Assembly: GCF_000524195.1 (NCBI RefSeq)
Contig: NW_020170442.1
Coordinates: forward strand, 248,001 to 312,000
Length of the DNA stretch: 64,000 nt
Reading direction: 5' to 3'
Origin: Echinococcus granulosus
Taxonomy: Eukaryota > Platyhelminthes > Cestoda > Cyclophyllidea > Taeniidae
Numbering within the stretch: position 1 is the first letter of the stretch; the number at the start of each line of letters is the position of its first letter. The notes under the pieces were generated by a model. The model was given only the letters and a program-made list of their open reading frames with translations, ran no database searches and was not told the origin of the DNA. Positions 27,635 to 41,167 of this stretch are shown piece by piece. The translations under genes were made by a program, and so were the position numbers.

Positions 27635-30416
27635 TCATGTTAAGCTTGTTTGTGCGGATTCTTGCACCAAGACTAAGGTTCTTACCAAACACTCAGAAAT
27701 ATGTATTCAACTAAGTAGGCACATAAGTACCTTTTGTTGGGGCAAATTAAAGGTACTTTATTAGTCCGGATTTACTTTACGTGTCCGACCTTTGCAATGC
27801 GATCTCGGGTTATGCCTGCTTCGACTGAGAGTGAGAACATCAAACCGCTTTTTGGGAAATAGTAATCATCGAGATCGGACGGATTAATTTGAAGTATCAC
27901 TACTTTTAACATCGAAGGCGGCTGTTTAGTCAAGATTTGCTTTATGTTCCTTCATGATGAGGCTCATATTCATAAACAATTGCCCGAGGACTCAGTGTAT
28001 TAACTTGGGAGCAATTAGCAAAGCCGCATTTGTCAACACAGGTGAAATCGTGACACCTGGTCATAGTCTGAACAACTGTTACGAAGGTATTCTGGAGTAG
28101 CGCATGTAGTGCTTATACACCACCACGTAATTGTGAGCATCTAACGTACGATACTTCTTAAGACTTTAGTCGTGAATTGAAATTAAAAAGTAGTCGTTTC
28201 ATAGAATTCTCTTCATGCTACGCATATTTATACCGAGGATTTGGTGTATTCTGTTTGACGGCATCAATGTATTTCGCAGGTCAAGTGCTTTTCTACAAGC
28301 AGATAATGGCGAACCCAACTTACCCTCTGTAGATTGTTTGGAGCCAGAAAAAATTGTAACTCTAACAAACAAGGCTGGGTTATCGGAGAAAATGAAAACA
28401 TATAATTGTGCATATCTAACAGATGGGCTTAACAATTTCAAATACGATACTGGAAAAAAAATTACACTGTTCATGCACGCTGACTCCATGACTGTGGAGT
28501 GCTCACCTCATTCACTGTCGGGATATGTTTTATCGCGGCGACACATGCATGCCCCGCGGTTCGGCCAAACGAGTAGTGTCGGCGTTCTTACGATCGTGTC
28601 AAGGTATTCTCGCTGCGCTTAAGCTACGGCAAATCGGATTGCACCAGTTAACGATGGTATGGCATTTTTCGGCCCTTTACGATACTGCGCTCGTGCGGTG
28701 GCCTGAAAGGGTCTACCCATGTCCTGTGCTGCGGCCAATGAAAATCGGAGTGAAAGTAGGGGAAGGAACCCGACTGGTTGCTACTTTGACCTTGGAAGCT
28801 GGCTTTAGGTAAGAGATAGGACGAGTAAATAAACATAGCTCTGGATAGGATCACCTGTCACCCTTATTTGGCTTTATGAGGACTTCAGTCCGAATAACTA
28901 TCATACTCTTTTAGCTTTCAAAATGAAAAACACTATATAGTAAATCACGTATACTAGAAGCCGTCATAAGTGTGACGTAAATACTACAAGTACATTCACG
29001 TAAGAAGCAACAACATCATGTCTGTTTAGCTTCAAAATCACAATGATTGTTTAAAACATCATCTTCAGCAAAAAACTCCTGCACGTGATCAACGGCACTT
29101 TCTCTCAATTACTATCCTGTCAGATGGCAGTGTTTGAGAGCAGTCTTGCTTGCATATTTGAAGTTGAATCCCTTGAGATTGCGGTACGAACTAGGGCGGT
29201 ATAGGTGGGAAGCAAGAATGCACGATTTGGGCCCTGAAGAATCGAATCCCATCAAACCGGAAAACAATTTGCGTGATTAGCAATGGCTCGATTTTGAGGT
29301 GAGGAAGTCATGACAACTTACCAAATTTCAGTGTAAGTAATACGTGGCAAAAAAATTGCGGTATCAGAGATGAGAGCGAAAATAGCCTTTACGGCCCTCA
29401 ACGCTTCCGATTCTACGGAACTGAAATCGCTTCAACGGCGATGTGTCCTATCGAGACGTATCACTCATCGACAACGTCATGACAATTTGCCATGATTCTC
29501 ATTTAACCACCACGCAATCAATCTTCATATGGCTGGAGACAATTGGCCAAGTTGCTGTGCCAAATGAAGTGCAGTTAACAATTCACGAAGGATGTCTGAA
29601 TAGTGCAAAAAAACATTATACCTTGGTCGTTTGTGTTTGGGCGAGTAGAGAGCAGTATTTCCCCTCAAGACAAACAGTTTCAGCGTCTGACTATGGATTC
29701 TGCCGTCAGTTGTGCCATTTTTTATGGCACAAAACAATTGTTCTTTCCACTGTTTATTCATTCTGCATTAGGATTTTTTATGGCCAAAGCATCGTGCTAA
29801 CTTTTTCCACTTATGGCTCAGAAAGTCTACGTATTTTCGGCGCTAGAAGTTTATTTTGTAAAAACCATAGTGATTGTAAGTAAAACAATGAGAAATGTTA
29901 AGGACCATCTGAAAACGACGCAGAGGGCACCCCACCACCCTTCATCTTATGTGTACCAGAATCTATGCCACTTCAAAATCACCTTCCATAGGAAGTCTCT
30001 GTAATCACGTCAATTACTCGGATACCTGCTGCCCATCGATAAGAGCTGAATTTGTGTCGCTTTTAGTCGCACTTGGCTTGTTCAACAGCGGTGAAGTAAT
30101 TGAGATCTAAGTGACTTAAAAGAGCTGGAGAAAGTTGGATCAGGCCCTCTATTCATGGAAATACAGCGATGAAAAGATTGATGGCACATAGGCAATGTCC
30201 GGAGCAACAAGTACCCCTTACTGTATGCGACACTTTCGCATGCTAAAATATTTGGTCTGCCAACCTAAATTGGTTTATATCTACAACTCCAAAAGCCGCT
30301 AGACCACTTCATTGGCGCTCATAATAGCTCAATAAAAAGAAGTCAGGTATAAATAAAATCAAAACCCCACCCTAAAAAAATTCCAAATAACATTAAATAC
30401 AATGATGCCAAAGTAT
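27635..30416. other. Tail-to-tail spacer SLAIN-like / TUBD1
   Basis: About 2.8 kb between two 3' ends. Open frames of 60-146 codons occur on both strands, but none has family similarity or believable splice structure. A perfect hairpin (9-bp arms, 5-T loop) sits at 29710-29732. Confidence 0.45.
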
Positions 30417-33400
30417 TTAGGAAGTGGTAAGTTGGGAATACAAATAAATGGTCTGTTCAACCACGGCGAAGGCGTCAAGGAGAGAGGCTCGAGGGTCCTC
30501 CATACCAAACTGGGAGTATTGGTGGAGGTAGGCGGAGGAGGTAAAGAGACGCCAGGCTCGAGAACGGAGCAGTCGGAGCGGTGCACAGACATCGGTACTC
30601 GCCCCACCGTCTGTGCGGTCATCTTTCGCGACCAAACCACCACCGTTAGTAGCCAAGAAAACACCGCGGAGGTGGCCGTTGAAGGCCCGAGTACACACGC
30701 CCATTGGAAGTGACGCGTTGACTCGCCAGGGCCGCATGACACCCTCCACGTCAAGACCCGCAGTGAGTTCCGACCACAATACCTCACCTGCTCCAGTGCC
30801 GCGCGCCACGCCTGTACAGGCCAGCAGTGGCTGTCGACGGTGGCCGCGCAGGTTGTCGAGTGAGACACACCAGTTCATTTCTAGTGTGAAATATGGGCAT
30901 AGAAATCATCAGGACTAGGGTGTGTGTGGGGGAAGAAAGGAGAACCATGAAGGCGGCGGAATCACGCACTGTCCTCGAGGCAAGCTCCTGTAAGGAGGAG
31001 TTGCCTGGTATGGCGCAAAAGCTGTGGCCAGGTCTCGGTGGCGAAGTGTCTAGCCTCACTGCTTGGATGATACGGCAGGCAGTGCAACCGGTAGAGCCGA
31101 TAGTCCGCGGGACCAGCCAAATCAAACAGAAGATGGGACAAACGACGACGACATAGCGTATAGCCACGAGATGGCCCTATGTAGGGCTAGATCACCAAAA
31201 AATACAATATTGAATCGATCACCAACCAATCTACCTGCGCCATTGCAAATTAATCTTGCGTAAACATTCATTAACTGCTAAATTTGTGCATAAACGTGAA
31301 ACTGGATGCAAGCAATGCATTTAAACGCTCACTAGTTCTACCCAGTAGTAAAATCCTGTGTTATTTTACAATTGTAAGTTGAAAAGGTGTTTTGCGGCGG
31401 TAGCGTTCCCACAAGGCGACTTGGATGATACTCTCTGAAGTAAGCGTCTCGCTGTATTTAAAGTACAAATAGGATTGGCTAGGAGTTATTGGCATTGGTT
31501 TTCAACAAACATGTGTGCATTTGTTAAGGAAGTTGTAATAACTGCATAAAATCCATTTTTTGTGCAAAAATAATTTAAGCCCGCAACAAATCGCCCACGG
31601 TTCTCAAAATCATTTGACTTCAAATGAGAACCGCAGAACAAGAGCCCCAGTGGTCAAACTTGGCAAGGTCTAACTCTATGAATCCCGGAGGATGTAGTTC
31701 AAACAACTTTCAAAGGAATTAATAGCAAAACATCAAGGTAGCTATACAGAAAAAAGCACCACTCCCTTGTTCTAAGACACCAACAAGAACAGATAAGTCT
31801 TTCCGTCACTTGATAATTCAGAAGGTGCGTGTGCTGTCAGTAACACTGTTGAGTTGAAGGTTCTCAAGAGATATTAATGGGTAGAAAATGGAACATGTAT
31901 CACCAAAGTACAAGGATAATGATCGCGCCCAAAGCAGCTACTGCAATTGCACAGTTTCAATGACCCACTCTCTCCACACCTTAATCGTAGCTGTGTGCTT
32001 TGTAAATTATGAAGGGATGAGTAGAGAGACCTGAAGCACACCGCCGAGAAGATGTGCCATGAGACGATTAAGTTCCACAAGGGGCACCTGGTCGAGAGGA
32101 CCGACGAATCTATGGGTTTGATGACGATAGTGGTGAATGAGGCGATTAGCACAGGCGCGGTGGAGGAGATCGTTCTCGTGGAGCAAGAGGCCACAGGGCG
32201 CCTCACCGGGGCTTGCGCATAGCAGGTGACCCAAACTCAGCACTGCGTTGTAGGCCTGGGTCGCCACTTCACCTCGTCGATACGGCAGCACCAGCTGTGC
32301 CAGCACCGGCACCTTCGGACACATGTCGCCTATGTGGCTGCAGCGCAATTAAGCTTCACTACAACGCTTTGGCAAAACCACTCATCATATTCGACAGAAT
32401 ACCTCAACGGTACATCAGAAAGTCTAGTTGATGCCTCTGTTCTTCAGCTCCAATCTTAAATCACTTAACCTCATACGCTCAGGCAGTCACATTTTATAGA
32501 CCAATATCGATAACTAGAACGCTACGAAAGCTTTACTAAATGCTAGAAGCACAAGTCCTTCGTAGGAATTTCCAATCTTCACATCGATCAAGCTAAACGC
32601 GTGAAATCCAAAGAAGAAAACTCCTCGAAATCTACCAGTTCGTCCGTTGTAGACGTTATTTTAATGGTAGTGATTAGATTAAAAGCAAATGTGAACAGCA
32701 CGGTTGAGTTAACTGCTGTGAAAATGGGGTAGCTGTCGATGTTAGATTAGAAATTGATGTCTACCAGGTGATTTTACATAAATCGAATGAAAAGAACGCT
32801 GTTTATCTTCGCACGAACCATTACAAGATGTATTTTTAACCAGAAGACAACAGTTTCATTCCAACAGTTATAAAACAAACTTATCCGGTCGGCATAGTCC
32901 TTAGTTGGGGGGTTGACATCGAGGACTAAAACTTGGCCAATCGTAAATACCTTACACGTGAAAGGTTATAAAATTGCAAAAAAGGACCTAAAACAAAGTG
33001 TTGCGGGATGATTGAGGAGTTGGAACTATCGTTGGTGTACTGAAGCTAAATGTAAGTATCAAAATACAAGAAAGTACATTATGGGCATTATTTGGTTACA
33101 GAGGAACAATACCAAAGACAGTGATACCATAAAATGGACTGCCTTAGTGTGAAGTGTTTGCGGAATTATTCTCGAGTTTACAAGTACTAGACAAGACATC
33201 TGCTCCGACAGGGAAAATTATAAGTCAAGGTAGCGACGAGAGAGCAAGGAAACCTACCGAAGGAGATAAGTGCCAACCCCAGATCCCGTACCACCGGCGA
33301 GACTCATTGTAGTTATAAGACCATCAACCGAATCACATTTCTCTAGTTCTGCCGCCAAAATGTCGTCAACAACCTCTACGCATGACGGGCCGTTCAGAAG

Positions 33401-33971
33401 ATAACCCAAAGCCCAATTGTTTCCTAAAAAAGGAAAATTTTAAAACCGCTTAAGTAATTTAAATTCACCTAGAACTACACGTGCAAAAATCCAACAGATA
33501 AATTAACCCAGCTATACCATGAGGTACAAGCATAACAATAAGGTTGAAAAAACCCAATAAACGAAACTCTCTCCTTTTGAATCATACATTTAGATAATAA
33601 AGCTGAAACAGAAAACAAAACAATATTTACCTGAACCCCTTTGCGCAAAGAATGAGTTTTGAGGATATCGCCAAGCACTGAGACCACTTGTTTCTGCGTT
33701 TATCTGTCGAATTACCTTTTCCTCCATGTCCACCTGAACACATCTGGCCTCTGGCTTTACACCTAGCGGATATCCACTTTCTTAGCACCAAGCCATAAGT
33801 ACCTTCGCCTTTCACATTAAAAAAAGTTTCCATTGACTCATTTGCAAATTCATCGTTCCAGCGGATCGCTTGTCCATTGCAACCATCATAATTATCATTA
33901 TAAATGGTTTTAAAAAACTCCAAACCAACTTGATTTCCACACTGACCTATGAGGAGGGACACAATTGACAT
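30417..33971 (-). CDS. TUBD1: Tubulin delta chain
   Basis: Delta-tubulin acts at centrioles and basal bodies, where it is needed for the C-tubule of triplet microtubules. Exons: 33971-33803, 33762-33631, 33423-33258, 32337-32031, 31186-30970, 30880-30417. All phases match, giving 484 residues (human 453). The N-terminus MSIVSLLIGQCGNQVG is the tubulin nucleotide-binding start. The tubulin signature GGTGSG lies near residue 145. LPYRRGEVATQAYNAVLSLGHL and LLLHENDLLHRAC match the delta family rather than alpha or beta. The end (SAYLHQYSQFGMED, then DAFAVVEQTIYLYSQL) also matches human delta-tubulin (KAYIHQYTKFGIEE, DSFTSLEQVVASYCNL). The first intron is only 40 nt and is supported by the recovered VQVDMEEKVI block. 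An extra stretch near residue 370 (DRTDGG region) is not in the human protein. Confidence 0.95.
33763..33802 (-). other. 40-nt intron in TUBD1
   Basis: GT...AG intron (gtactt ... cgctag). Removing it restores continuous delta-tubulin homology in the correct phase; reading through it ends homology. Confidence 0.9.
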
Positions 33972-36565
33972 GACCCTACAAGGAAAATAGCAGACAATGA
34001 TGTACATATACATCTTTTGACCAAAAGAAATCGGTAAGAGAACGTGATCAAATAACACGCAGATTGAGATAATCAAACATATGCTAAAGTGGAAAAACCC
34101 ACGAAATCAATTAGAATAAGGGAAATGAGCCTACAAAGGGGGCAAGCAAAACTTCTTGCTATCGGCAGCACGTACTAGTTAAAAAATGAAAATTTGTTGT
34201 CGATTTGCCCAGATTGAAAGCCCTACACATTTGATAAAAGCCTACCGAGAGATTTGTAGAAAAATCCTACAATTTAAAGCAGGTAGATCCGTTCAAATGC
34301 AAAGCAGAAGCAGATGTCAGATTCCTAAACAAAAAGTAATCAGGATATTGTAATATAATGAGCCGAATATCACAATGTACACTAGTGGGGAATACAATTT
34401 TTGGGAATCCAATCCAATCGACAGCTGTAAAGACCACCTTAGTAAGAATTCAGTAAAAAGAAGACTCTACAATATGCTGAGCTCTTAATTCCTCACAAAA
34501 GCAAATACTTCATTACAAAATGACTTATATAAAGTTACTGTCAAACACAAATTAATAGGAATAGTACAGAGGTTTTCGCAGGAGCTGCTTTGCCTAAACA
34601 GTTAAGAGAATTAGCTATGATGTATTTCCTATTCTGAAAGGCAGTAAAATTCACTGCATAATTAGCGCAAAGTCACCACAACACCCCGTATATGACGAAA
34701 AGCGCCACCGTAACCAATAGGAACCATGCATAAATAATCGACCAGGTTGATAAAATAAAAATGGGTCGCAAAATTGGGAGTAGAAACAATGAGTCACATC
34801 TGGGATGGATCTTTCGGCATATTAAACTGCAGCCGACTTGTGAGAAAAAAAGGTATTTTGACTTTAAAGGCACTTACTTGACAAAAATGGAAAATGCAAA
34901 TATATCTCTCAGACTTCAAAATTTTATGATTAACTGATACAAAACTTCAAGCTCTGTTGCCCCATAACCTGCAAAGTCTATTTATGCACACTAATGTGGA
35001 GCGAGGCTCCCCGGTCTCCGCTTCCCAATTCCTAGCGTTCCTAGACAAGCCCGGTTGATTTGCTTTGGACATCTTTATTAAAGGTGACAAGATGGATAGG
35101 GAAAATACAATATTCAAGAAGGAGTGGAGCCGCAGTCACAGGGTAAGGGAGAGGACGATCCGATTACAAGGTTCGAATTTCCTGATTGCCTCCTCCCTGA
35201 AAGGCACATTAAAACAACATGAGTATTACACTAATAATTTGTTTAATTCCGAATAAATTAGCAAATAAACGAGCTATTAATAGAGAGTTCCTACTCATTC
35301 CTAAGGTTTTAACAAGCTTAGGCATGTAAAAGAACATGGTGGAGTACAACGCATTGGCCTGGGCATGATAAAAAGGCACAGCGGGGCGACAGAATACATA
35401 CTACTAACATGCGGACGGGATAGACGACCACTGACGTGACTAGCCTCTCAGCATCTAGTGCATCCAACCCAAAGGCACAGATATCCTGCTTTCTGTAGTT
35501 GAATGCTAAATTTTAGCGTAAGGTATGAAGGTCATCTGCCCAAACTGAATGAGTCGCCGATGGCTCCCAAGAAAATGGTTGAAAGTGAAGTCTACTATTG
35601 CCACTTTTCCCAGCTATGCAGGTGACACCAGTCGTAAACAATGCCAGTAAAGAGAGCAAGCAATACTTCATTCGAGTCTCTATTGCCACTGTAGGGTTCG
35701 AATAGGGGATAGCACATTATCGAAGAGAGAACAAATTGGTAAGGGCAAATATTTAAGAAGCATTGGCCTCATTAAGCCTTTTGCATGCTCTTTTGATTGC
35801 TTCTACCGTTAGATCATACGGAATCTATTAATCGCACAAGAGGTGACCCGTTTTAGATCATCTTTTAGGCTCAAGCATTATGGAGACGGCACAAATCCCG
35901 TTTTTCAATAGTTTACTAAGGAGGATGGAACTCCGGATGCGCCAGTAGGGTATGGATCAAACTACCCAATATGTATACGATTTATGCGACTGGATCTGCA
36001 GATTCGCTATTGTGTTTTTTAAAACGCTGACTTACATTCTCATAGACATGACCTTAGTTTATTAATGCCTGCAGTGGGGTTACTGGGCACTGCAGTTAGA
36101 TGCGCTGCACTTGTCGCGGGATATCCTGGTCATTAGCCCAACTTTTTACTAAAAGATTAGGCAGATTTGCCATAAGTACTTTGCATATTTTAGGGAAGAA
36201 AATGCCACTGAGTTTGCTTAAGCGGTCCATGTTGGTGTCACCTTTACATTCATGTCAGTCAAGGGGTCCGTTTACAGTTTGACCTGGAAATCCCGAAGAT
36301 ATTTTAGGGCGTGATGATGCCGCTTACGTTATTAACCATGGCTAATTATCAGTGATTCATAGTTGTCCTAAGTCAAAGTTTATATTTAGGCAAATCCCTT
36401 TTATTATTTTCATAGTTCTCCTAGGGCTTCCAAGTTGTAGTAAACTCATGGTTATTTTGTTTTAAAATATCATATTGGCACATGAGATTGAGGTTAAAGG
36501 GCCCGGCTTTCATACTTTATTCCGTATCGTGTTTCCGTGGCGTTGAATAGGGATTTTACCTCGCT
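33972..36565. other. Divergent upstream region TUBD1 / SAMHD1
   Basis: About 2.6 kb between start codons. No coding sequence was recognised. A perfect inverted repeat with 8-bp CTGCAGTG/CACTGCAG arms and an 11-nt loop lies at 36069-36095, about 470 bp upstream of the SAMHD1 start. Confidence 0.45.
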
Positions 36566-39500
36566 ATGTTTCGCTCAAGCCGAACTAAGGTATAATGTTG
36601 TTGTGTTTATTTGCGTTCCTTGTCGTAGCAGGTTGCATGTATTGTTTGATTTTGCATTATAATCAGAAAGTATCCTAGTTATTGTCCTTCAAATCTTTTA
36701 ATTTTTTTTGAACTTGCATACCGTGCTTTAGATTTTCCAAGATTCTGTTCAAGGAATCATAGAAGTGGAACCCATTATATTGCGTTTCATCGATACACCA
36801 GAATTCCAGCGATTGAGAAGACTACATCAACTTGGGATTGTGAACTACGTTTATCCTGATTGTACACATACGCGGTTTGAACACAGTCTTGGGACTTACC
36901 ATCTTGCAAAGCGTTTAGTCGATGCTATACAGGCTGATCCTGAGTGTGCTTCTGTGCGCCTCAGCATTGGTGAACGTATGAGCGTTTTGATAGCTGCTTT
37001 GTGTCATGATCTGGGTACGAGTTTTTTCATATTTAGTAATTTCTAGGGCAGAAGCTGATGTACTCTTTTAATACTAGATAACGATTTGCAAACAACTGAC
37101 ATAATTACTTTAGAAAAGTTTCTTGTTCCGTGTTCCGTTACACACTTAAGTATCCCCCTCTTTGTGGATCTTGATAATTTTCTGTTTTATGAGTAAAATC
37201 CATTTAACTTTCTGACAAGTATGCGTTCTGGTGGAACGCTTCCATATATTCGCACCTGCTTAATTAGAACTTCAATTTGAGGGCTTTTCTACTTGTGTTC
37301 CCATACTGAATTCATGTCGTTGCGCTACTCTTCAACCTAATTCATATTCTAGTTCTAAAGATCAGTGCTTTGTGCATGTCTTTTGATCGATCTTTTAAAG
37401 TTAGGATAGCCATGTCATGCAAAATTCTAGCAAATGTGAATCATTTGTGGTTATCAATTTTTCATACTCTTGATCAATATTTATGGGAGAGAAGGAAAAG
37501 GCAAAATAATGCCTAGGACAAGCTCATATTCAGCATTGTCTTTTTAGAAAGATACCGTATTTTCCCAATTGGGGTTTTCGGTTCCTTGTTATTGGGATAC
37601 CTATAGCTTGATTTAGCTGTGGCCCTTACATGGACGTCTATCAGTAGTGGTTTGGCGGCTGCTATGCTTCCCTTGGAAATCCGCAGCCCGATAAACGCTT
37701 TTATAAAATAACTAGTTTTTAAAGTCGCAACGAAAGATTGGTGTGGCGGCGCCATTTAATTGTTATGATGAGGATGGTGATGGATGATTTATCTGGATGG
37801 GCAACTCTCTAACTTAGAGTCATGTTTTCGATTGGTGGGGGCTATTTTCTGGATAAAAGCCTTGTAGAATGTTAATGATTTATTCATAAACATGTTATAG
37901 TAATCTGTTTAAGCTGAACGTAGTTTGTTGTGCTAGTGCTCTTTTTTCTTGTTGACCAGTTCGTAATAATTGCTTCCTTGCACTTCCTTTCATAGGACAT
38001 GGTCCACTGTCTCACACATGGGAACTGTTTTTGAAGCAGGGAGGATCAGATTACAACAAATTTAAGGTTAGTCATTGCTAAAAGTAGTAAGTCATCAAAT
38101 TATTGCACTCATTTGTATAAATACGAAGGAAGATTTCATGATCGCTCGATTGTGGTGAAATTTATACGAAAGCAATAGTTATCGACTTGAGTCGTGGTCT
38201 TGACTAGGTCTGGTATTTTTTATACTTAAGCCCCCCGAATCGCCATTTAGAGTTGCGCTTTTGCTGTTGCTAAGTCTAGCAATTCAGTTTTATAGACCTA
38301 CTAGCGTTAATCTGAGTTTGATGTTCTGAAATTCAACATCACCGCATATGCAGGGTTTGTATATTTTATCTTTCGTCGACTGTGACATTTACTTTTTATG
38401 TAGTTCGTGTTCGCAATGACTATGCAGAATCTAATTAATCGTCTCTTTGAAATGTAAATTGTTTATTTCTATGGAGATATGTATCTCTGCTAGTATTTGA
38501 CAAATATTTGGACGTGGACGATTTATTCATTTACTTTCACCTTAAAATACCTTGCAGCACGAAAATATGAGCTGTTTGATAACAGAGCGGATTGTCGCGA
38601 AAGACGAACCTTTACGGGATTTGCTAAAGGACAGTGGGGTGGATCTTGAACTTGTATACGCACTGATTCGCGGCCATCCAACCCCTGAACTTGTGGTGCG
38701 TTCCTGTACCCTTTGGTACGCGAAGACTTTTTGTCTTCATTACATTATACGCTTTTAAACACTCCTTAATTTCACCAACATTAATTTATGATCATATGCT
38801 ACCGTCTTCCTTTGCCCGAGTAATAATCTGTACTTTTATCTGGAAGCAGCAGATGTCCTGCACACACTCATGGCCATATTTTTAATTCAACCTACCATTA
38901 TTTTGGCTTGTCCACGAATAAAATTAGCGTGAAGCGTTTTTGCAATGAGCATCGCGGCAGTGCTTATAACTTGTATCCATTTCAAGAAGTTGGACTTATC
39001 GTTGAATAAATTTACTTCTTCAGTAGCTTTTTGTAGTCTCGTTCTGTAAACTTAAAATGTGATTGATTTCATATTAAACCTACTCTATCCATTGATTCTG
39101 TTAGGAGAGGCTGCGGGAGAAGACATTTATTTTTGAGGTGAGTTCCATTTGCCTGATTGTTTAATGCGTCTTTGGTGTTGGCTATGTCGAAGTGAACGTA
39201 AAACTGGATTTACTTTACGTCAACCCACCAGTAAACACGGAATGAGGGATAGTCCTATCTGAGCTCTGCGATATGACCCGAGTAAACTTAGTGGCTAAGG
39301 TTTAGCAGGTCGTCTGAATGTTGCTATAGGTACAAGTACCAAGCTTTCTTGTTCAGTTTTGGATATTTTGTTTGTTTTACAGATCGTTTCGAATTCATTA
39401 AATGGCAATGATGTTGACAAGTGGGACTATATAATGCGTGATTCCCTCCATGCAGGACTGGGCCAGGGCTCGGGTGTGATTGAAGTAGAGAGAATGCTTC

Positions 39501-40844
39501 GTTTTTATCGCCCTGCCTACCACGCTTCTGGAGACGCTTGGCACATGTCATTTAGATCCTCTGAGGCTTCAAATGTTCTGCGTATTTTTTCTCAACGCAC
39601 GCGTCTTTATCACAGTGTCTACTCCCATAAAACTACTCTTGCTCTCGGAGCCATGTTTGTTGACATCCTCAACGCCCTGGATTCTATCCTGCAACTTCGT
39701 GATCTATCTCTGCGTGCTTGTGCTGGTGATGACCACGCCATGGAAGCTTTTCTCAGACTAGACGAACACTTACTCTGGGCGATGGCATCATCCCAATACC
39801 TACTTCCCCCTGAAACCTCTCCTACAATCAAAGCGAATTTGCGTCAGCTTTGCCAGCGCATTGAATTCCGACAACTTTACTCCTTTGTGGGGAAGTTTTT
39901 CTTGGCAGAGATAAAAACTGTGATAAATGAACACGACTCTCTCAGCGCAAATGATAATAGGTCAGATTTGAGTAAATTACTAGACAACGCATGTGAAGCA
40001 GAAGACAAACCGGAAGATGTCATTAAAGTGGAGGTAAGGATTCCTCTTCTACAACCTTGTGGTCTGATTCCCTTTCCTAACTCGTTCGCCCTTGAGCTAT
40101 ATGCGACAGATCGGTGGGATGACTTGGTTGGTGCCTTTAGAAGGTGGATGCTTGCGCCTGAGGTTTTCTGGGCCAATGACTAAATTACCCAAAGCTATTA
40201 CATTCCCATCAAATCATTTTTTAGTTTACTACCACCTACCGATGCGTTACTCATCAACTATTTACTTTTCGGCTCTTAGAAACTAGGTACTGAGGCCCAA
40301 ATTCTCACCGAGATACTCCGGAAGCTCCCACCCAGATCCTCGGTCAGGAGTGTTGATGAGCTCCGTCTTGTTGTCACCACTCACTCCTCCAATTCAACCG
40401 ACGGAGAGTCGACTTTTTTCGCCTACAAGACCCTCCCCAACGCCTTTTCTATTACACGACCAGTAAGTACTGATAAAAGACACGACATGGCTTGTCATCC
40501 CAACAACCCTGAAAGAGGTTCTAAGAGATTTCAAAGTGATTCGCTCCATTAAGCCAAAATACTGCCACTTTCGTTTTTACATCACGAAATCACTTACCAG
40601 TATGATCACGCTCTCATGACTCTGTTAGAACCGCGCGAATCCCTGCACTAGCGCTTATTTGTCATGCCCTTGTATTTAGCTCACGAAAATTTATTGCTGC
40701 TCCTTACTGTGGACGGGACCTCTCCAGAAGGGCAGTGCTACCCGCCTCCTGCGAGGGCCAACGCCTGCACCACCTTGTTTGGTCGAGGCACTAAACTCCT
40801 GGCTTGGCGAAAAGAGAGCAGCACAGACCACGCGGGTGTGCTAA
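36566..40844 (+). CDS. SAMHD1: SAMHD1-like dNTP triphosphohydrolase (HD domain, no SAM domain)
   Basis: Enzymes of this family cleave dNTPs to deoxynucleoside and triphosphate, and so control dNTP pools. Exons: 36566-36589, 36732-37014, 37996-38066, 38558-38695, 39105-39137 (33-nt microexon), 39383-40033, 40280-40462, 40680-40844. All are phase-consistent, giving 515 residues (human 626). The protein starts MFRSSRTK and enters the HD domain directly (IFQDSVQGIIEVEP; human KVFNDPIHGHIELHP), so no SAM domain is encoded. Metal ligands are in place: His in FEHSLG (about 59), His-Asp in CHDLGHG (about 100-101) and the Asp of VDKWDY (about 195). The C-terminal exons are more diverged; STFFAYKTLPNAFSITRP matches the human FYCKTAPNRAIRITK region. 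The last exon is the least certain. Catalytic residues are intact, so activity is likely, but this is inferred. Confidence 0.92.
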
Positions 40845-41167
40845 GGATGAAAGCCGTTCTCCGTTGATTTCATAAGCTCAGATCCCCTTTTTGTACCCGA
40901 ACATGATTTACGTAGGACTTTAGTAGCTTTTCGACCAATCAAGCAGCCGTAGGATTTGTAACTTTTAACGACTTAAATTTTTTCAAGTACATGTTTATTG
41001 AAATTGCCGTCAACAGCTTTAAGTGCATGGGGCAGGATCAACCGGCGGTAATACCTGATCTGCTTAGTTGGATTTAACCCTCGTAATTTCTGAAAGTACC
41101 AAGGACACCCAATTCACTGGTAGGAAATGGGTACGAGTATATTCCAATCATTAGTGTACAAAGTGTC
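40845..41167. other. Tail-to-tail spacer SAMHD1 / POLR1B
   Basis: A 323-bp spacer. TTTATT at 40994-40999 is an AATAAA on the minus strand, 169 nt after the POLR1B stop, and a plausible polyadenylation signal. Confidence 0.5.

Noticed and set aside
28215..28622. 135-codon plus-strand frame
   Set aside because: No motif, no matching neighbouring exons, A/T-rich codon use like the spacer.
29443..29883. 146-codon plus-strand frame
   Set aside because: Reads like random sequence with many Cys, His and Phe; runs through a palindrome; no homology recognised.
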